The notes below the pieces were generated by a model. That model was not told the origin of the DNA. It saw nothing but the letters and a program-made list of their open reading frames with translations, and made no database searches. Below, piece after piece: positions 1-12,394 of a stretch of DNA of 64,000 nucleotides. The DNA is from Gigantopelta aegis (lineage: Eukaryota; Mollusca; Gastropoda; Neomphalida; Peltospiridae). The translations under genes and the position numbers were made by a program. The DNA lies in NCBI RefSeq assembly GCF_016097555.1, contig NC_054706.1, positions 25,746,736-25,810,735 on the forward strand. Reading direction: 5' to 3'. Within the stretch, counting starts at the first letter, position 1. Each line of letters opens with the position of its first letter.

Positions 1-238
1 ATTCAACTGACTGGGGGTTCTCTCATTCCAACCAGTGGACCACAACTGGTCAAAGGCCATGGTATGTGCTTTCCTGTCTGTGGGATGGTGCATACAAAAG
101 ATCCCTTGCTGCCAATAGAAAAATGTAGCAGGTTTTCTCTCTAAGACTATGTCAGAGTTAACAAATATTTGACATCCAATAGCCCATGATTAATTAATCA
201 ATGTGCTCTAGTGGTGTCATTAAACAAAACAAACTTTA
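1..238 (+). mobile_element. SINE (core plus tail T2), head cut off by the window edge
   Basis: The copy starts inside the conserved core (CCAGTGGACCACAACTGG, then the stretch ending GGGATGGTGCAT and AAAGATCCCTTGCTGC) and ends with the tail that reads TGACATCCAATAGCC, AATCAATGTGCTCTAGTGG and AAACAAAACAAACTTT. The same modules recur many times in the window, in both orientations. The tRNA-like head is not visible here. Confidence 0.8.
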
Positions 239-536
239 AACACAACAAGCTTCAACATAAGTCTTACAATCCTTTGTAAAGTATGCATTGATAAGTGACC
301 ATCAACACAACAGTAAATACAGTGAAATCTCTCAAACCGGACCCTCTGTAAAGTGGAATTCCCTCAAAACCGAACATTTTTCACGGTCCTTTTTTTAAAA
401 TCATTAAAGAACTTAACCTCTCTAAACTGGATACTCTTAAAACTGGACAGTTTACTGGGTCCTAAGGGTGTCCGGTTTAGAGGGGTTTCACTAGATGAGA
501 ACAAACGTTTAACAGTGGTGTAAATGGATGTTACAA

Positions 537-752
537 ATTTAAAGTTTATTTTGTTTAATGACACCACTAGAGCATATTGATTTATTAATCAGCTATTGGA
601 TATCAAACATTTGATAATTCTGACAGTCTTCGAGGAAACTCACTATATTTTTCCATTAGCAGAAACATATTTTATATGCACTATCCCAGACAGGACAGCA
701 CATACCATGGCCTCTAACATGCCAGTCGTGGGGCACTGGCTGGTGTTACAAA
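537..752 (-). mobile_element. SINE fragment, core plus tail T2, headless
   Basis: Reverse-oriented copy: the tail (AAAGTTTATTTTGTTTAATG, ACACCACTAGAGCA) comes first, then the core (CAGACAGGACAGCACATACC), ending at the GGGGCACTGGCTGGT motif. The tRNA-like head is missing. Confidence 0.8.
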
Positions 753-814
753 GACAGTAGACGCTTTGTTTCTAGCTGATTAACACTCAATTTTGTTCTA
801 ATGTTTCTGTCCCA

Positions 815-1115
815 CGATGGTTACCCAGTCACTGATAAAGCACTTCCTTAATGTGCGGTCGGTCTGGGATCGATCCCCATTGGTGGGTCCATTGGACTAT
901 TTCTTGTTCCAGCCAGTGCACCACAACTGGTATATTAAAGTATATGCTATCCTGTCTGTGGGATTGTGCATATAACAGATTCCTTGCTACGAATAGAAAA
1001 ATGTAGCAGGTTTCCTCTCTAAGACTATATGTAAAAATTACTAAATGTTTGACATCCAATAGCCAATGATTAATAAATCAATGTGCTTGAGTGGTGTGGT
1101 AAAACAAAACAAACT
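815..1115 (+). mobile_element. SINE, tRNA-like head A plus core plus tail T2
   Basis: The head has a B-box-like GGGATCGATCCCC near 875, preceded by a decayed A-box region. The core follows (CAGCCAGTGCACCACAACTGG; GGGATTGTGCATATAACAGA), then tail T2 ending AAACAAAACAAACTTTA. A nearly complete but diverged copy. Confidence 0.85.
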
Positions 1116-1611
1116 TTAACTGTCCCACTATGTCTCACAAAAATCCCAATGCTGATGTTTTGCATTCTGACAATTTGTCACCCTAAGATAAGGTTGTAAA
1201 ATTTAGGAAAACACTTGACTACCAAAGTCACCATTCTAGTTGTGTTATATGTAAGGCTAATTTTATGCACTAAAAGATTCCCAGAATATAATGATACATA
1301 TGAAAGTGAATGAAATATAAACCAGACTGACATATAATAGGCCATCTGGACATGGTTATGATGGTTATCTAGAAATTCTCCAAATCTGCTTGCACCGAAG
1401 TCGTTTCCTCCATGCACATGTGTGTGGACTGGTGATATTTGCATTGTGCACTCATCTGAATTGTTTCCACACAGTTTGTAGCCAAAACCAACAGCACGCT
1501 AATATCAGAGACCACCTCTTCCTGCAAGATACTCAGATGAAGCCATCCATAAAAAAAAAAAACCCATGTATATCTGGCAGTAACACAGTCTTCTACAGCT
1601 TGAATGTTAAA

Positions 1612-1912
1612 GTTAAATTTTTATTTGTTTAATGACACCACTAGAGCACACTGATTTATTAATCATCAGCTCTTGGATGTCAAACATTTGGTAATTCTGA
1701 TATACATGTATAGTTTTAGAAAGGAAACCCACTACCTTTTTTCATTAGCAGCAGGGATCTTTTATATACACCACTCCACACATACCACGTCCCTTGATAT
1801 ACCAGTTGTGTTGCACTGGCTAGAATGAAAAATAGCCCAATGGGCCCACAGACAGGGATCAATCCTCGACTGACTACTCATCAAGCAAGTGCTTTACCAC
1901 TGGGCTACATGC
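1612..1912 (-). mobile_element. SINE, head A plus core plus tail T2
   Basis: Reverse-oriented, nearly full copy: tail near 1620-1700, core near 1750-1820, head A near 1835-1912. The head carries the minus-strand GTAGCCCAGTGGTAAAGCAC A-box region and a GATTGATCCC B-box. The core has lost the PolyA-proximal CAGACAGGATAG segment. Confidence 0.85.
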
Positions 1913-2021
1913 TGCTACTAATACAGCTTACTACGGCTTGAAACCAAGTGTCTGCAGATTGCTACAAGTGATTGTAAAATAACCCACAACTATTTCATAT
2001 GGGCTGCCTTATATCCATAAT

Positions 2022-5000
2022 ATGTGAAACAGACTTTGGGTAAATTTAACTTTAATAAATTACTTTTACAAAATCAATCCATGCAATTGCCCATGGCAAT
2101 GAATATGTGAAATAGACTTTGGGTACATTTACATTTAATAAATTGTGAAATAGACTGTGGGTAAATTTAAATTTAATAAATGATAGTTACAGAATCAACG
2201 CCTGCAACTGCCCATGGCAATGTATATGTGAAATAGACTGTAAGTAAATTTAAATGTAATAACTGATAGTTACAGAATCAACCCCTACAACTGCCAATGG
2301 CAATGTATATGTGAAATAGACTGTGGGTAAATTTAAATTTAATAAATGATAGTTACAGAATCAATGACTGCAACTGCCCATGGCAATCGATATGTGAAGT
2401 AGACTTTGGGTAAATTTAAATGTAATAAATGATAGTTACAGACTCAACCCCTGCACCTGCCCATGGCAATCGATATGATAGTTACAGACTCAACCCCTGC
2501 ACCTGCCCATGGCAATTGATGTGATAGTTACAGACTCAACGACTGCAACTGCCCATGGCAATCGATATGATAGTTACAGACTCAATGACTGCAACTGCCC
2601 ATGGCAATCGATATGATAGTTAGAGACTCAACGACTGCAACTGCCCATGGCAATCGATATGATAATTACAGACTCAACGACTGCACCTGCCCATGGCAAT
2701 CAATATGATAGTTACAGAATCAATGACTGCACCTGCCCATGGCAATAGATATGATAGTTACAGACTCGACGACTGCACCTGCCCATGGCAATCGATATGA
2801 TAGTTACAGACTCGACGACTGCAACTGCCCATGGCAATCGATATGATAGTTACAGAATCAATGACTGCACCTGCCCATGGCAATCGATATGATAGTTACA
2901 GAATCAGTGACTGCACCTGCCCATGGCAATCGATATGATAGTTACAGAATCAACGACTGCAATTGCCCATGGCAATCGATACGATAGTTACAGAATCAAT
3001 GACTGCACCTGCCCATGGCAATCGATATGATAGATACAGAATCAAAGACTGCAACTGCCCATGGCAATCGATATGATAGTTACAGAATCAACGACTGCAA
3101 CTGCCCATGGCAATCGATATGATAGTTACAGACTCGACGACTGCACCTGCCCATGGCAATCGATATGATAGTTACAGAATCAATGACTGCACCTGCCCAT
3201 GGCAATCGATATGATAGTTACAGAATCAATGACTGCAACTGCCCATGGCAATCGATATGATAGTTACAGACTCAACCCCTGCACCTGCCCATGGCAAACG
3301 ATATGATAGTTACAGACTCGACGACTGCACCTGCCCATGGCAATCGATATGATAGTTACAGACTCGACGACTGCAACTGCCCATGGCAATCGATATGATA
3401 GTTACAGAATCAACGACTGCAACTGCCCATGGCAATCGATATGATAGTTACAGAATCAATTGCTGCACCTGCCCATGGCAATCGATATGATAGTTACAGA
3501 ATCAATGACTGCACCTGCCCATGGCAATAGATATGATAGTTACAGACTCGACGACTGCACCTGCCCATGGCAATCGATATGATAGTTACAGAATCAATGA
3601 CTGCACCTGCCCATGGCAATCGATATGATAGTTACAGAATCAATGACTGCACCTGCCCATGGCAATAGATATGATAGTTACAGACTCGACGACTGCACCT
3701 GCCAATGGCAATCGATATGATAGTTACAGAATCAATGACTGCACCTGCCCATGGCAATCGATATGATAGTTACAGAATCAATGACTGCACCTGCCCATGG
3801 CAATAGATATGATAGTTACAGACTCGACGACTGCACCTGCCCATGGCAATCGATATGATAGTTACAGAATCAATGACTGCACCTGCCCATGGCAATCGAT
3901 ATGATAGTTACAGAATCAATGACTGCAACTGCCCATGGCAATCGATATGATAGTTACAGACTCATCCCCTGCACCTGCCCATGGCAAACGATATGATAGT
4001 TACAGACTCGACGACTGCACCTGCCCATGGCAATCGATATGATAGTTACAGACTCGACGACTGCAACTGCCCATGGCAATCGATATGATAGTTACAGAAT
4101 CAACGACTGCAACTGCCCATGGCAATCGATATGATAGTTACAGAATCAATTGCTGCACCTGCCCATGGCAATCGATATGATAGTTACAGAATCAATGACT
4201 GCACCTGCCCATGGCAATAGATATGATAGTTACAGACTCGACGACTGCACCTGCCCATGGTAATCGATATGATAGTTACAGAATCAATGACTGCACCTGC
4301 CCATGGCAATCGATATGATAGTTACAGAATCAATGACTGCACCTGCCCATGGCAATAGATATGATAGTTACAGACTCGACGACTGCACCTGCCCATGGCA
4401 ATCGATATGATAGTTACAGAATCAATGACTGCACCTGCCCATGGCAATCGATATGATAGTTACAGAATCAATGACTGCAACTGCCCATGGCAATCGATAT
4501 GATAGTTACAGACTCAACCCCTGCACCTGCCCATGGCAAACGATATGATAGTTACAGACTCGACGACTGCACCTGCCCATGGCAATCGATATGATAGTTA
4601 CAGACTCGACGACTGCAACTGCCCATGGCAATCGATATGATAGTTACAGAATCAATTGCTGCACCTGCCCATGGCAATCGATATGATAGTTACAGAATCA
4701 ATGACTGCAACTGGCGATGGCAATCGATATGATAGTTACAGACTCAACCCTGGCAACTGCCCATGGCAATCAATATGATAGTTACAGAATCAACGACTGC
4801 AACTGCCCATGGCAATCGATATGATAGTTACAGAATCAACGACTGCAACTGCCCATGGCAATCGATATGATAGTTACAGAATCAACGACTGCACCTGCCC
4901 ATGGCAATCGATATGATAGTTACAGAATCAATGACTGCAACTGCCCATGGCAATCGATATGATAGTTACAGAATCAACGACTGCAACTGCCCATGGCAAT

Positions 5001-8000
5001 CGATATGATAGTTACAGAATCAACGACTGCACCTGCCCATGGCAATCGATATGATAGTTACAGAATCAACGACTGCACCTGCCCATGGCAATCGATATGA
5101 TAGTTACAGAATCAATGACTGCACCTGCCCATGGCAATCGATATGATAGTTACAGACTCAACCCCTGCACCTGCCCGCAATCGATATGATAGTTACAGAC
5201 TCAACGACTGCAACTGCCCATGGCAATCGATATGATAGTTACAGACTCAACCCCTGCACCTGCCCATGGCAATCGATATGATAGTTACAGACTCAACCCC
5301 TGCACCTGCCCATGGCAATTGATGTGATAGTTACAGACTCAACGACTGCACCTGCCCATGGCAATCGATATGATAGTTACAGACTCAACCCCTGCACCTG
5401 CCCGCAATCGATATGATAGTTACAGAATCAATGACTGCACCTGCCCATGGCAATCGATATGATAGTTACAGAATCAATGACTGCACCTGCCCATGGCAAT
5501 CGATATGATAGTTACAGAATCAATGACTGCAACTGCCCATGGCAATCGATATGATAGTTACAGACTCAACCCCTGCACCTGCCCATGGCAAACGATATGA
5601 TAGTTACAGAATCAACGACTGCACCTGCCCATGGCAATCGATATGATAGATACAGAATCAAAGACTGCAACTGCCCATGGCAATCGATATGATAGTTACA
5701 GAATCAATGACTGCAACTGCCCATGGCAACCGATATGATAGTTACAGAATCAATGACTGCACCTGCCCATGGCAATCGATATGATAGTTACAGAATCAAC
5801 CCCTGCACCTGCCCATGGCAAACGATATGATAGTTACAGACTCGACGACTGCAACTGCCCATGGCAATCGATATGATAGTTACAGAATCAACGACTGCAA
5901 CTGCCCATGGCAATCGATATGATAGTTACAGAATCAATTGCTGCACCTGCCCATGGCAATCGATATGATAGTTACAGAATCAATGACTGCAACTGGCGAT
6001 GGCAATCGATATGATAGTTACAGACTCAACCCTGGCAACTGCCCATGGCAATCAATATGATAGTTACAGAATCAACGACTGCAACTGCCCATGGCAATCG
6101 ATATGATAGTTACAGAATCAACGACTACAACTGCCCATGGCAATCGATATGATAGTTACAGAATCAACGACTGCACCTGCCCATGGCAATCGATATGATA
6201 GTTACAGAATCAATGACTGCAACTGCCCATGGCAATCGATATGATAGTTACAGAATCAACGACTGCAACTGCCCATGGCAATTGATATGATAGTTACAGA
6301 ATCAACGACTGCACCTGCCTATGGCAATCGATATGATAGTTACAGAATCAATGACTGCACCTGCCCATGGCAATCGATATGATAGTTACAGAATCAATGA
6401 CTGCACCTGCCCATGGCAATCGATATGATAGTTACAGACTCAACCCCTGCACCTGCCCGCAATCGATATGATAGTTACAGACTCAACGACTGCAACTGCC
6501 CATGGCAATCGATATGATAGTTACAGACTCAACCCCTGCACCTGCCCATGGCAATCGATATGATAGTTACAGACTCAACCCCTGCACCTGCCCATGGCAA
6601 TTGATGTGATAGTTACAGACTCAACGACTGCACCTGCCCATGGCAATCGATATGATAGTTACAGACTCAACCCCTGCACCTGCCCGCAATCGATATGATA
6701 GTTACAGAATCAATGACTGCACCTGCCCATGGCAATCGATATGATAGTTACAGAATCAATGACTGCACCTGCCCATGGCAATCGATATGATAGTTACAGA
6801 ATCAATGACTGCAACTGCCCATGGCAATCGATATGATAGTTACAGACTCAACCCCTGCACCTGCCCATGGCAAACGATATGATAGTTACAGACTCAACGA
6901 CTGCAACTGCCCATGGCAATCGATATGATAGATACAGAATCAACGACTGCACCTGCCCATGGCAATCGATATGATAGATACAGAATCAAAGACTGCAACT
7001 GCCCATGGCAATCGATATGATAGTTACAGAATCAATGACTGCAACTGCCCATGGCAACCGATATGATAGTTACAGAATCAATGACTGCACCTGCCCATGG
7101 CAATCGATATGATAGTTACAGAATCAAAGACTGCAACTGCCCATGGCAACCGATATGATAGTTACAGAATCAACGACTGCAACTGCCCATGGCAATCGAT
7201 ATGATAGTTACAGAATCAATGACTGCACCTGCCCATGGCAATCGATATGATAGTTACAGAATCAACGACTGCACCTGCCTATGGCAATCGATATGATAGT
7301 TACAGAATCAATGACTGCACCTGCCCATGGCAATCGATATGATAGTTACAGAATCAATGACTGCACCTGCCCATGGCAATCGATATGATAGTTACAGACT
7401 CAACCCCTGCACCTGCCCGCAATCGATATGATAGTTACAGACTCAACGACTGCAACTGCCCATGGCAATCGATATGATAGTTACAGACTCAACCCCTGCA
7501 CCTGCCCATGGCAATCGATATGATAGTTACAGACTCAACCCCTGCACCTGCCCATGGCAATTGATGTGATAGTTACAGACTCAACGACTGCACCTGCCCA
7601 TGGCAATCGATATGATAGTTACAGACTCAACCCCTGCACCTGCCCGCAATCGATATGATAGTTACAGAATCAATGACTGCACCTGCCCATGGCAATCGAT
7701 ATGATAGTTACAGAATCAATGACTGCACCTGCCCATGGCAATCGATATGATAGTTACAGAATCAATGACTGCAACTGCCCATGGCAATCGATATGATAGT
7801 TACAGACTCAACCCCTGCACCTGCCCATGGCAAACGATATGATAGTTACAGACTCAACGACTGCAACTGCCCATGGCAATCGATATGATAGATACAGAAT
7901 CAACGACTGCACCTGCCCATGGCAATCGATATGATAGATACAGAATCAAAGACTGCAACTGTCCATGGCAATCGATATGATAGTTACAGAATCAATGACT

Positions 8001-8474
8001 GCAACTGCCCATGGCAACCGATATGATAGTTACAGAATCAATGACTGCACCTGCCCATGGCAATCGATATGATAGTTACAGAATCAAAGACTGCAACTGC
8101 CCATGGCAACCGATATGATAGTTACAGAATCAACGACTGCAACTGCCCATGGCAATCGATATGATAGTTACAGAATCAATGACTGCAACTGCCCATGGCA
8201 ACCGATATGATAGTTACAGAATCAAAGACTGCAACTGCCCATGGCAACCGATATGATAGTTACAGAATCAAAGACTGCAACTGCCCATGGCAACCGATAT
8301 GATAGTTACAGAATCAAAGACTGCAACTGCCCATGGCAACCGATATGATAGTTACAGAATCAATGACTGCAACTGCCCATGGCAATCGATATGTGAAATA
8401 GACTGTGGGTAAATTTAAATGTAATAAATCATAGTTACAGACTCAACGCCTGCACCTGCCCATGGCAATCAACC
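2022..8474. repeat. Satellite array: 46-bp units flanked by 83-bp ancestral units
   Basis: From about 2465 to 8392 a 46-bp unit repeats head to tail, roughly 130 times by length. It contains GATAGTTACAGA, a TGACTGCA-like stretch, CTGCCCATGGCAAT and ATCGATAT, with recurring variants (GAATCAATG/GACTCGACG/GACTCAACC; CACCTG/CAACTG). At both edges (2100-2450 and 8375-8474) the unit is 83 bp, the same 46 bp plus a 37-bp segment beginning GTGAAATAGACTGTGGG. A 42-bp variant lacking ATGG recurs at about 5173, 5401, 6458, 6684, 7418 and 7644. Higher-order periods of 690, 1282 and 960 bp are visible. No open reading frame runs through it. Confidence 0.97.
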
Positions 8475-9677
8475 ATGCTGTAAAGTGTTTAATTTTCCAC
8501 AACACTTTGCTGTGGACTATATTCAATTTATTTTCCACAGCATGTTTTTTTGTTGCAGACATTTTCTTAACTGCAGGGTTTGCAAAATTTAATATACAAA
8601 CATCCTGTAGGCTACATAATCCCATAGTGAAAAAAAATCCAAAGTTGAAAATTTATGATCATTGGAATTTTATTCATGTATTCCAAAAAAAATTCAAAAA
8701 AAAAAATATCATCTCATTACAAAATCAGTTTGTTTAAAGAACCATGGTACAAGTGTGTTAGGATTACGTAATTCACCAATTACTCAAATATAATTCATGT
8801 AAACGAACAATCAGTTACATACAGGAAGGTAAAAATCACATAAATCAACTTTCAATTACCTATGATTTTGAAATATTGGCTCCTGAAATCTGTGAATCCT
8901 GCTAAATTCACAAACTGATTTTAAATGGAACTGGAACTAGCCTGAAGTTCTTTTAAATGTCTGTTAGCTTAAAAGCACAAAATCTCAACATTTTCATTAT
9001 TCTTCCAGGCCTCGAACTTAATGACGGCACTGACAGCAAGTGCTGTCATTGAGATATAAATTGTTGTAGGTCAGGAGCATCAGTGATGGCACTTTTGTGT
9101 TGTCGGTAAAGCTCCTCAACGATGGCAAAATGTATGCACCTGGTGTCCATTATCTGCCAGTATATTGTACATTTGAAATATGTCTACATACAGCAAAATA
9201 ACCTTTCAGTTATGTCTATTTGCTGCAAAAGTCATTTTATAAAACAATGCTGTAGACAGGCTCAAAATTGCTGTGTGAGACAAATTGTTAAGTCCGAGCC
9301 CTGTTCTTCGGTCTATTTCATAACTGCCCAATGCAAGACAGTTTATTATTTATTATCTAAAGCCCCCCCCCCCCCCCACCATAATTATATATTTTAATTT
9401 TAAGTTTTAAGTTTTAATTTTTCTCATTGGAGAATCCAAGGAATCCCTTCAGAAATGTTTATGATCTCCAGACACATGTCAATTTACGTGATCCACCACT
9501 GAGTAATATATTGCAGATAAAAATTGCATTTCATGAATGTTTGGTACATATGTTTTATTTATTCATAAATTCATTTATACAGTAAACTATCTATACATGT
9601 ATCTTGAAGTTGTTAGTAGGAAAAAACAAAAGCATTTAAACAAATACAAAATAAGTTGTACATGTATTAACAACACT
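8475..9677. other. AT-rich DNA without recognised genes
   Basis: No coding exon is supported. Around 9412-9510 a decayed copy of the repeat also seen at 12241-12360 occurs (shared AGAATCCAAGGAATCCCTT). A C-run sits at 9362-9377. Confidence 0.6.
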
Positions 9678-9831
9678 GGCGTAGCTAGGATATTATATTG
9701 GGGGGGGGGGGGGGGGGGGGGGGGCAACCCACAGTATGTATGTATGTATGTATGTATGATTTTATAAAATTTAATACAGTAAAACAAAAATAAATAAAAA
9801 AGTTTGAGGGGCGTAGCCCCCTTGCTACGCC
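9678..9831. mobile_element. Small inverted-repeat element with GGCGTAGC termini
   Basis: It begins GGCGTAGCTAGG and ends CTTGCTACGCC, a short inverted repeat, and encloses a run of about 24 G followed by GTAT repeats. A convincing target-site duplication was not found. A single end (GGCTACGCCAGTG) appears again at about 15302. Likely a MITE-like non-autonomous element. Confidence 0.5.
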
Positions 9832-10278
9832 ACCGATTAACCATATTTCTTTAAAACACCAAAGATGCATTATATTTACAAGTGCTATTTTTAGCTCTTT
9901 TGATATTTATTTGTCATAAATATCTACAAAATAACAGATTCCACACACAATCTTTGCATAAATAACTTGGGAATATTGAAATTGTACAGTAATGTGGTTG
10001 CACACCCATGTAAACAGTCAAGTTTAATGCTAGATTCTTATCTTATCACATCATAGCAAATCTTATGCAGACAGGGATCCAGGCTTTTTGCTGGGCGGGG
10101 GTTCAAAACTACTTATAAATATACATGTATAAGAAAAAAGAGAAAAAACCCCGTTTTCTTCTTGTTGATAAGCACTTTAAAATGAGTGGAAAAAAAAACA
10201 ATATTTAGAATAGGCAGGATCATAAAATCTGACAAGCTGACTGATGCTAGCAAAATAGAGATGTCAGAGATAGAAAGA

Positions 10279-11425
10279 AATGGTTTATTTAATGACGCAC
10301 TCAACACATTTTATTTATGGTTATATGGCGTCGGACATATGGTTAAAGGAAGGGACAATTAAGGTATTTGACCTGGTATGCATATTCAGTGATATATAAT
10401 GCACATTATTGTTTAATATCAACAAGTATAATTGTATAGTTAATTAATAAAATGCTTAAATGTGTATTGTTTTGTACATAAATTGACCCACGTACTGAAA
10501 TAATAATCGGAGTGTTTTCTTGGTTAATTGGTCTTTTCTTTCCGTGGCCTGTACCTGTGGTTCCTGATTGGCAGGTGTATATTTAGATGGTCCCCAGACA
10601 CTGTGTCTAGACACACTAAAAAGACGTGCCTCTTTTATTAAGATCACAAGGTATTGTTTGATAGACGCGCGGACATCTCTCAAATCGTAATGGACATTAT
10701 CTGCCAACCTGCTTTATTACTGTAAGTAATTCAGTAAAACACTTTATTAATTAGACTTTCCCATCTAAAATCACAAAACTGACCAATCACTTGGGCATTG
10801 TGAGTGGTCATTTTTGCTTGAACGTACCCTACCAATAGGCCTAATAATAAGCTCCTTTTGTTTTGGATTTTTTTAAAGAGAAATATACTATTACTCCATT
10901 TCATTCTATTGATGCAAATTGAAATATATTTAGTTAAATAGTTTATTATACTATCAAGTCATTTGTGTTTTTTTACAAGTCAGGGTGATGAAAGCGAAGC
11001 GCCTTGTCGTAAATTAGAGTGTTTGTTTACACTGTGCATAGAGGAGATGGACGGAGCTGACGTCACTTCGCCCCAAGCTATAGTATACCACCGGACGTCA
11101 CAAAAACAAAATGGCTGCCCCCAGTTAGCAGGAATAATCATGTTTTTTTATTAACTCTAAAATTATGCTTTTTTCATTTGTTAAAGTGTCAGTATGTGTT
11201 GGTGGTCCGGGTATTCATCTTTCCAACACATAAGGCTCTTATTTGAGTTTACCCTCCCTTTAAGGACCACACAGATATTGAGGGAGGAAACCTGTTGTTG
11301 CCACTTCATGGGCTACTCTTTTCAATTAGCAGCAAGGGATCTTTTATAAGCACCATCCCATAGACAGGATAGCACATACCACGACCTTTGATGTACCAGT
11401 CATGGTGCACTGGCTGGAGCGAATC
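10279..11425 (-). mobile_element. SINE (core plus tail T1) split by a TTAA element
   Basis: Tail T1 (ACGCACTCAACACATTTTAT, then CATATGGTTAA) lies at 10279-10346. It resumes at 11260 with TTAAGGACCACACAGAT, followed by the core to about 11425. Intact copies elsewhere (35740, 36655) read straight through CATATGGTTAAGGACC or a close variant, so the 913 bp between is an insertion at TTAA. The head is truncated. Confidence 0.9.
10347..11259. mobile_element. TTAA-targeting (piggyBac-like) non-autonomous element, copy 1
   Basis: Flanked by TTAA at 10343-10346 and 11260-11263 inside a SINE, which fixes both ends. The ends are weak inverted repeats (AGGAAGGGACAATT on the left; AGGGAGGGTAAACT as the complement of the right). 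No transposase reading frame is present. A second copy is at 15856-19325. TTAA target preference is characteristic of piggyBac-type elements, but also of Kolobok, so the superfamily is inferred. Confidence 0.85.
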
Positions 11426-11439
11426 AGAGATAGATAAGT

Positions 11440-11720
11440 TATAAAACAACAAACCAAATGTTTCGGCAACATCCTCTAAGCATAGCATTATGAAGTGTTT
11501 GCCTGAACTGAACATGCCCAAATCTATTGGTTGTCATCTAAAGGTCCTCCAATTAAAAAAAATAATGATAAAAAATTCTATTGGTAAATTTAAAAGTTAT
11601 TTGGTTGTAATTTTTTATGGGCATATTTGGTTGATAGTAAATGTATGTTTACATTTCAAACCAAAGCATGCCCGAAACCTTAGTGGTATAGGGGCACGTT
11701 AAAAGGGTACTCTCTCTCTC
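11440..11720 (+). mobile_element. Retroposon 3'-end fragment with (CT)n tail
   Basis: The stretch ending GAAACCTTAGTGGTATAGGG and CACGTTAAAA followed by CTCTCTCTC matches the 3' end at 13950-14010 (GAAACCCTAGTGGTATATGG, CACGTTAAA, then ATCT repeats). A common 3' end followed by variable simple repeats is typical of LINE or SINE 3' termini. The upstream part is AT-rich and non-coding. Confidence 0.55.
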
Positions 11721-12181
11721 AAACCAAATGTTAACAAATAATTTTAGTGCAACTATATTTAAATCAGCCATTATACAACATACAACTTTTTTTGTAAATA
11801 GTTTGTTTGATTTGACATCAGAAGAAAAGGAAACAAATTTTGGAAATACTATTTGTTTTGTGCAATTTAGAAAACAATCGGTTCAGAAATAAATAACGTG
11901 TAGTAAATTCCACAGCATGAAAAACGGCGTTCCCTATGGGACGGACTATAGAGAAAGCCCCTTTAAAGGCCTGCAGAGTGGTATACTGTGTTTTTCGACC
12001 ATTATATAGGCTATATTGTATGATTCTATCTTCCTAAAAAAATTTATATAATATGGTGACTAATCCAGTATTGGGTTATAATTGACTGAAGTTATCTATG
12101 ATGCCGGATCAAGTTCATTTGATCAATTGTTTGATTGAGAGGCTTCGGTCATAGGATTGCACCACCATGGTGAACCCATTC

Positions 12182-12360
12182 CAGTGTCAGATCTAAGGGG
12201 GACCCCAGGGGCCCAGGATCCCCTTGAATTTTGAAACAGTTATATATATTTTTTTAATATTTTTTTATTTTTATGCTGGATAATCCAAGGAATCCCTTTG
12301 GGAATGTTCGTTACTTTTGGCCACATGTCATTGGAAATGGATTTTCTGGATCCGCCACAG
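12182..12360. mobile_element. MITE with 5-bp target duplication CATTC
   Basis: Starts CAGTGTCAGATC and ends GATCCGCCACAG, whose complement is CTGTGGCGGATC, an imperfect inverted repeat. CATTC lies directly before (12177-12181) and after (12361-12365). The body includes GGATCC and a T-rich stretch; a decayed partner lies near 9412-9510. A 5-bp duplication is unusual for most animal superfamilies (hAT5-like or Transib-like are options). Confidence 0.65.
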
Positions 12361-12394
12361 CATTCTCGGATAACAAATTTTCACATTCCAACCA

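Noticed and set aside
2022..8474. CRISPR-like array
   Set aside because: Direct repeats have no unique spacers of constant length; units are contiguous, and the rest of the window is clearly animal.
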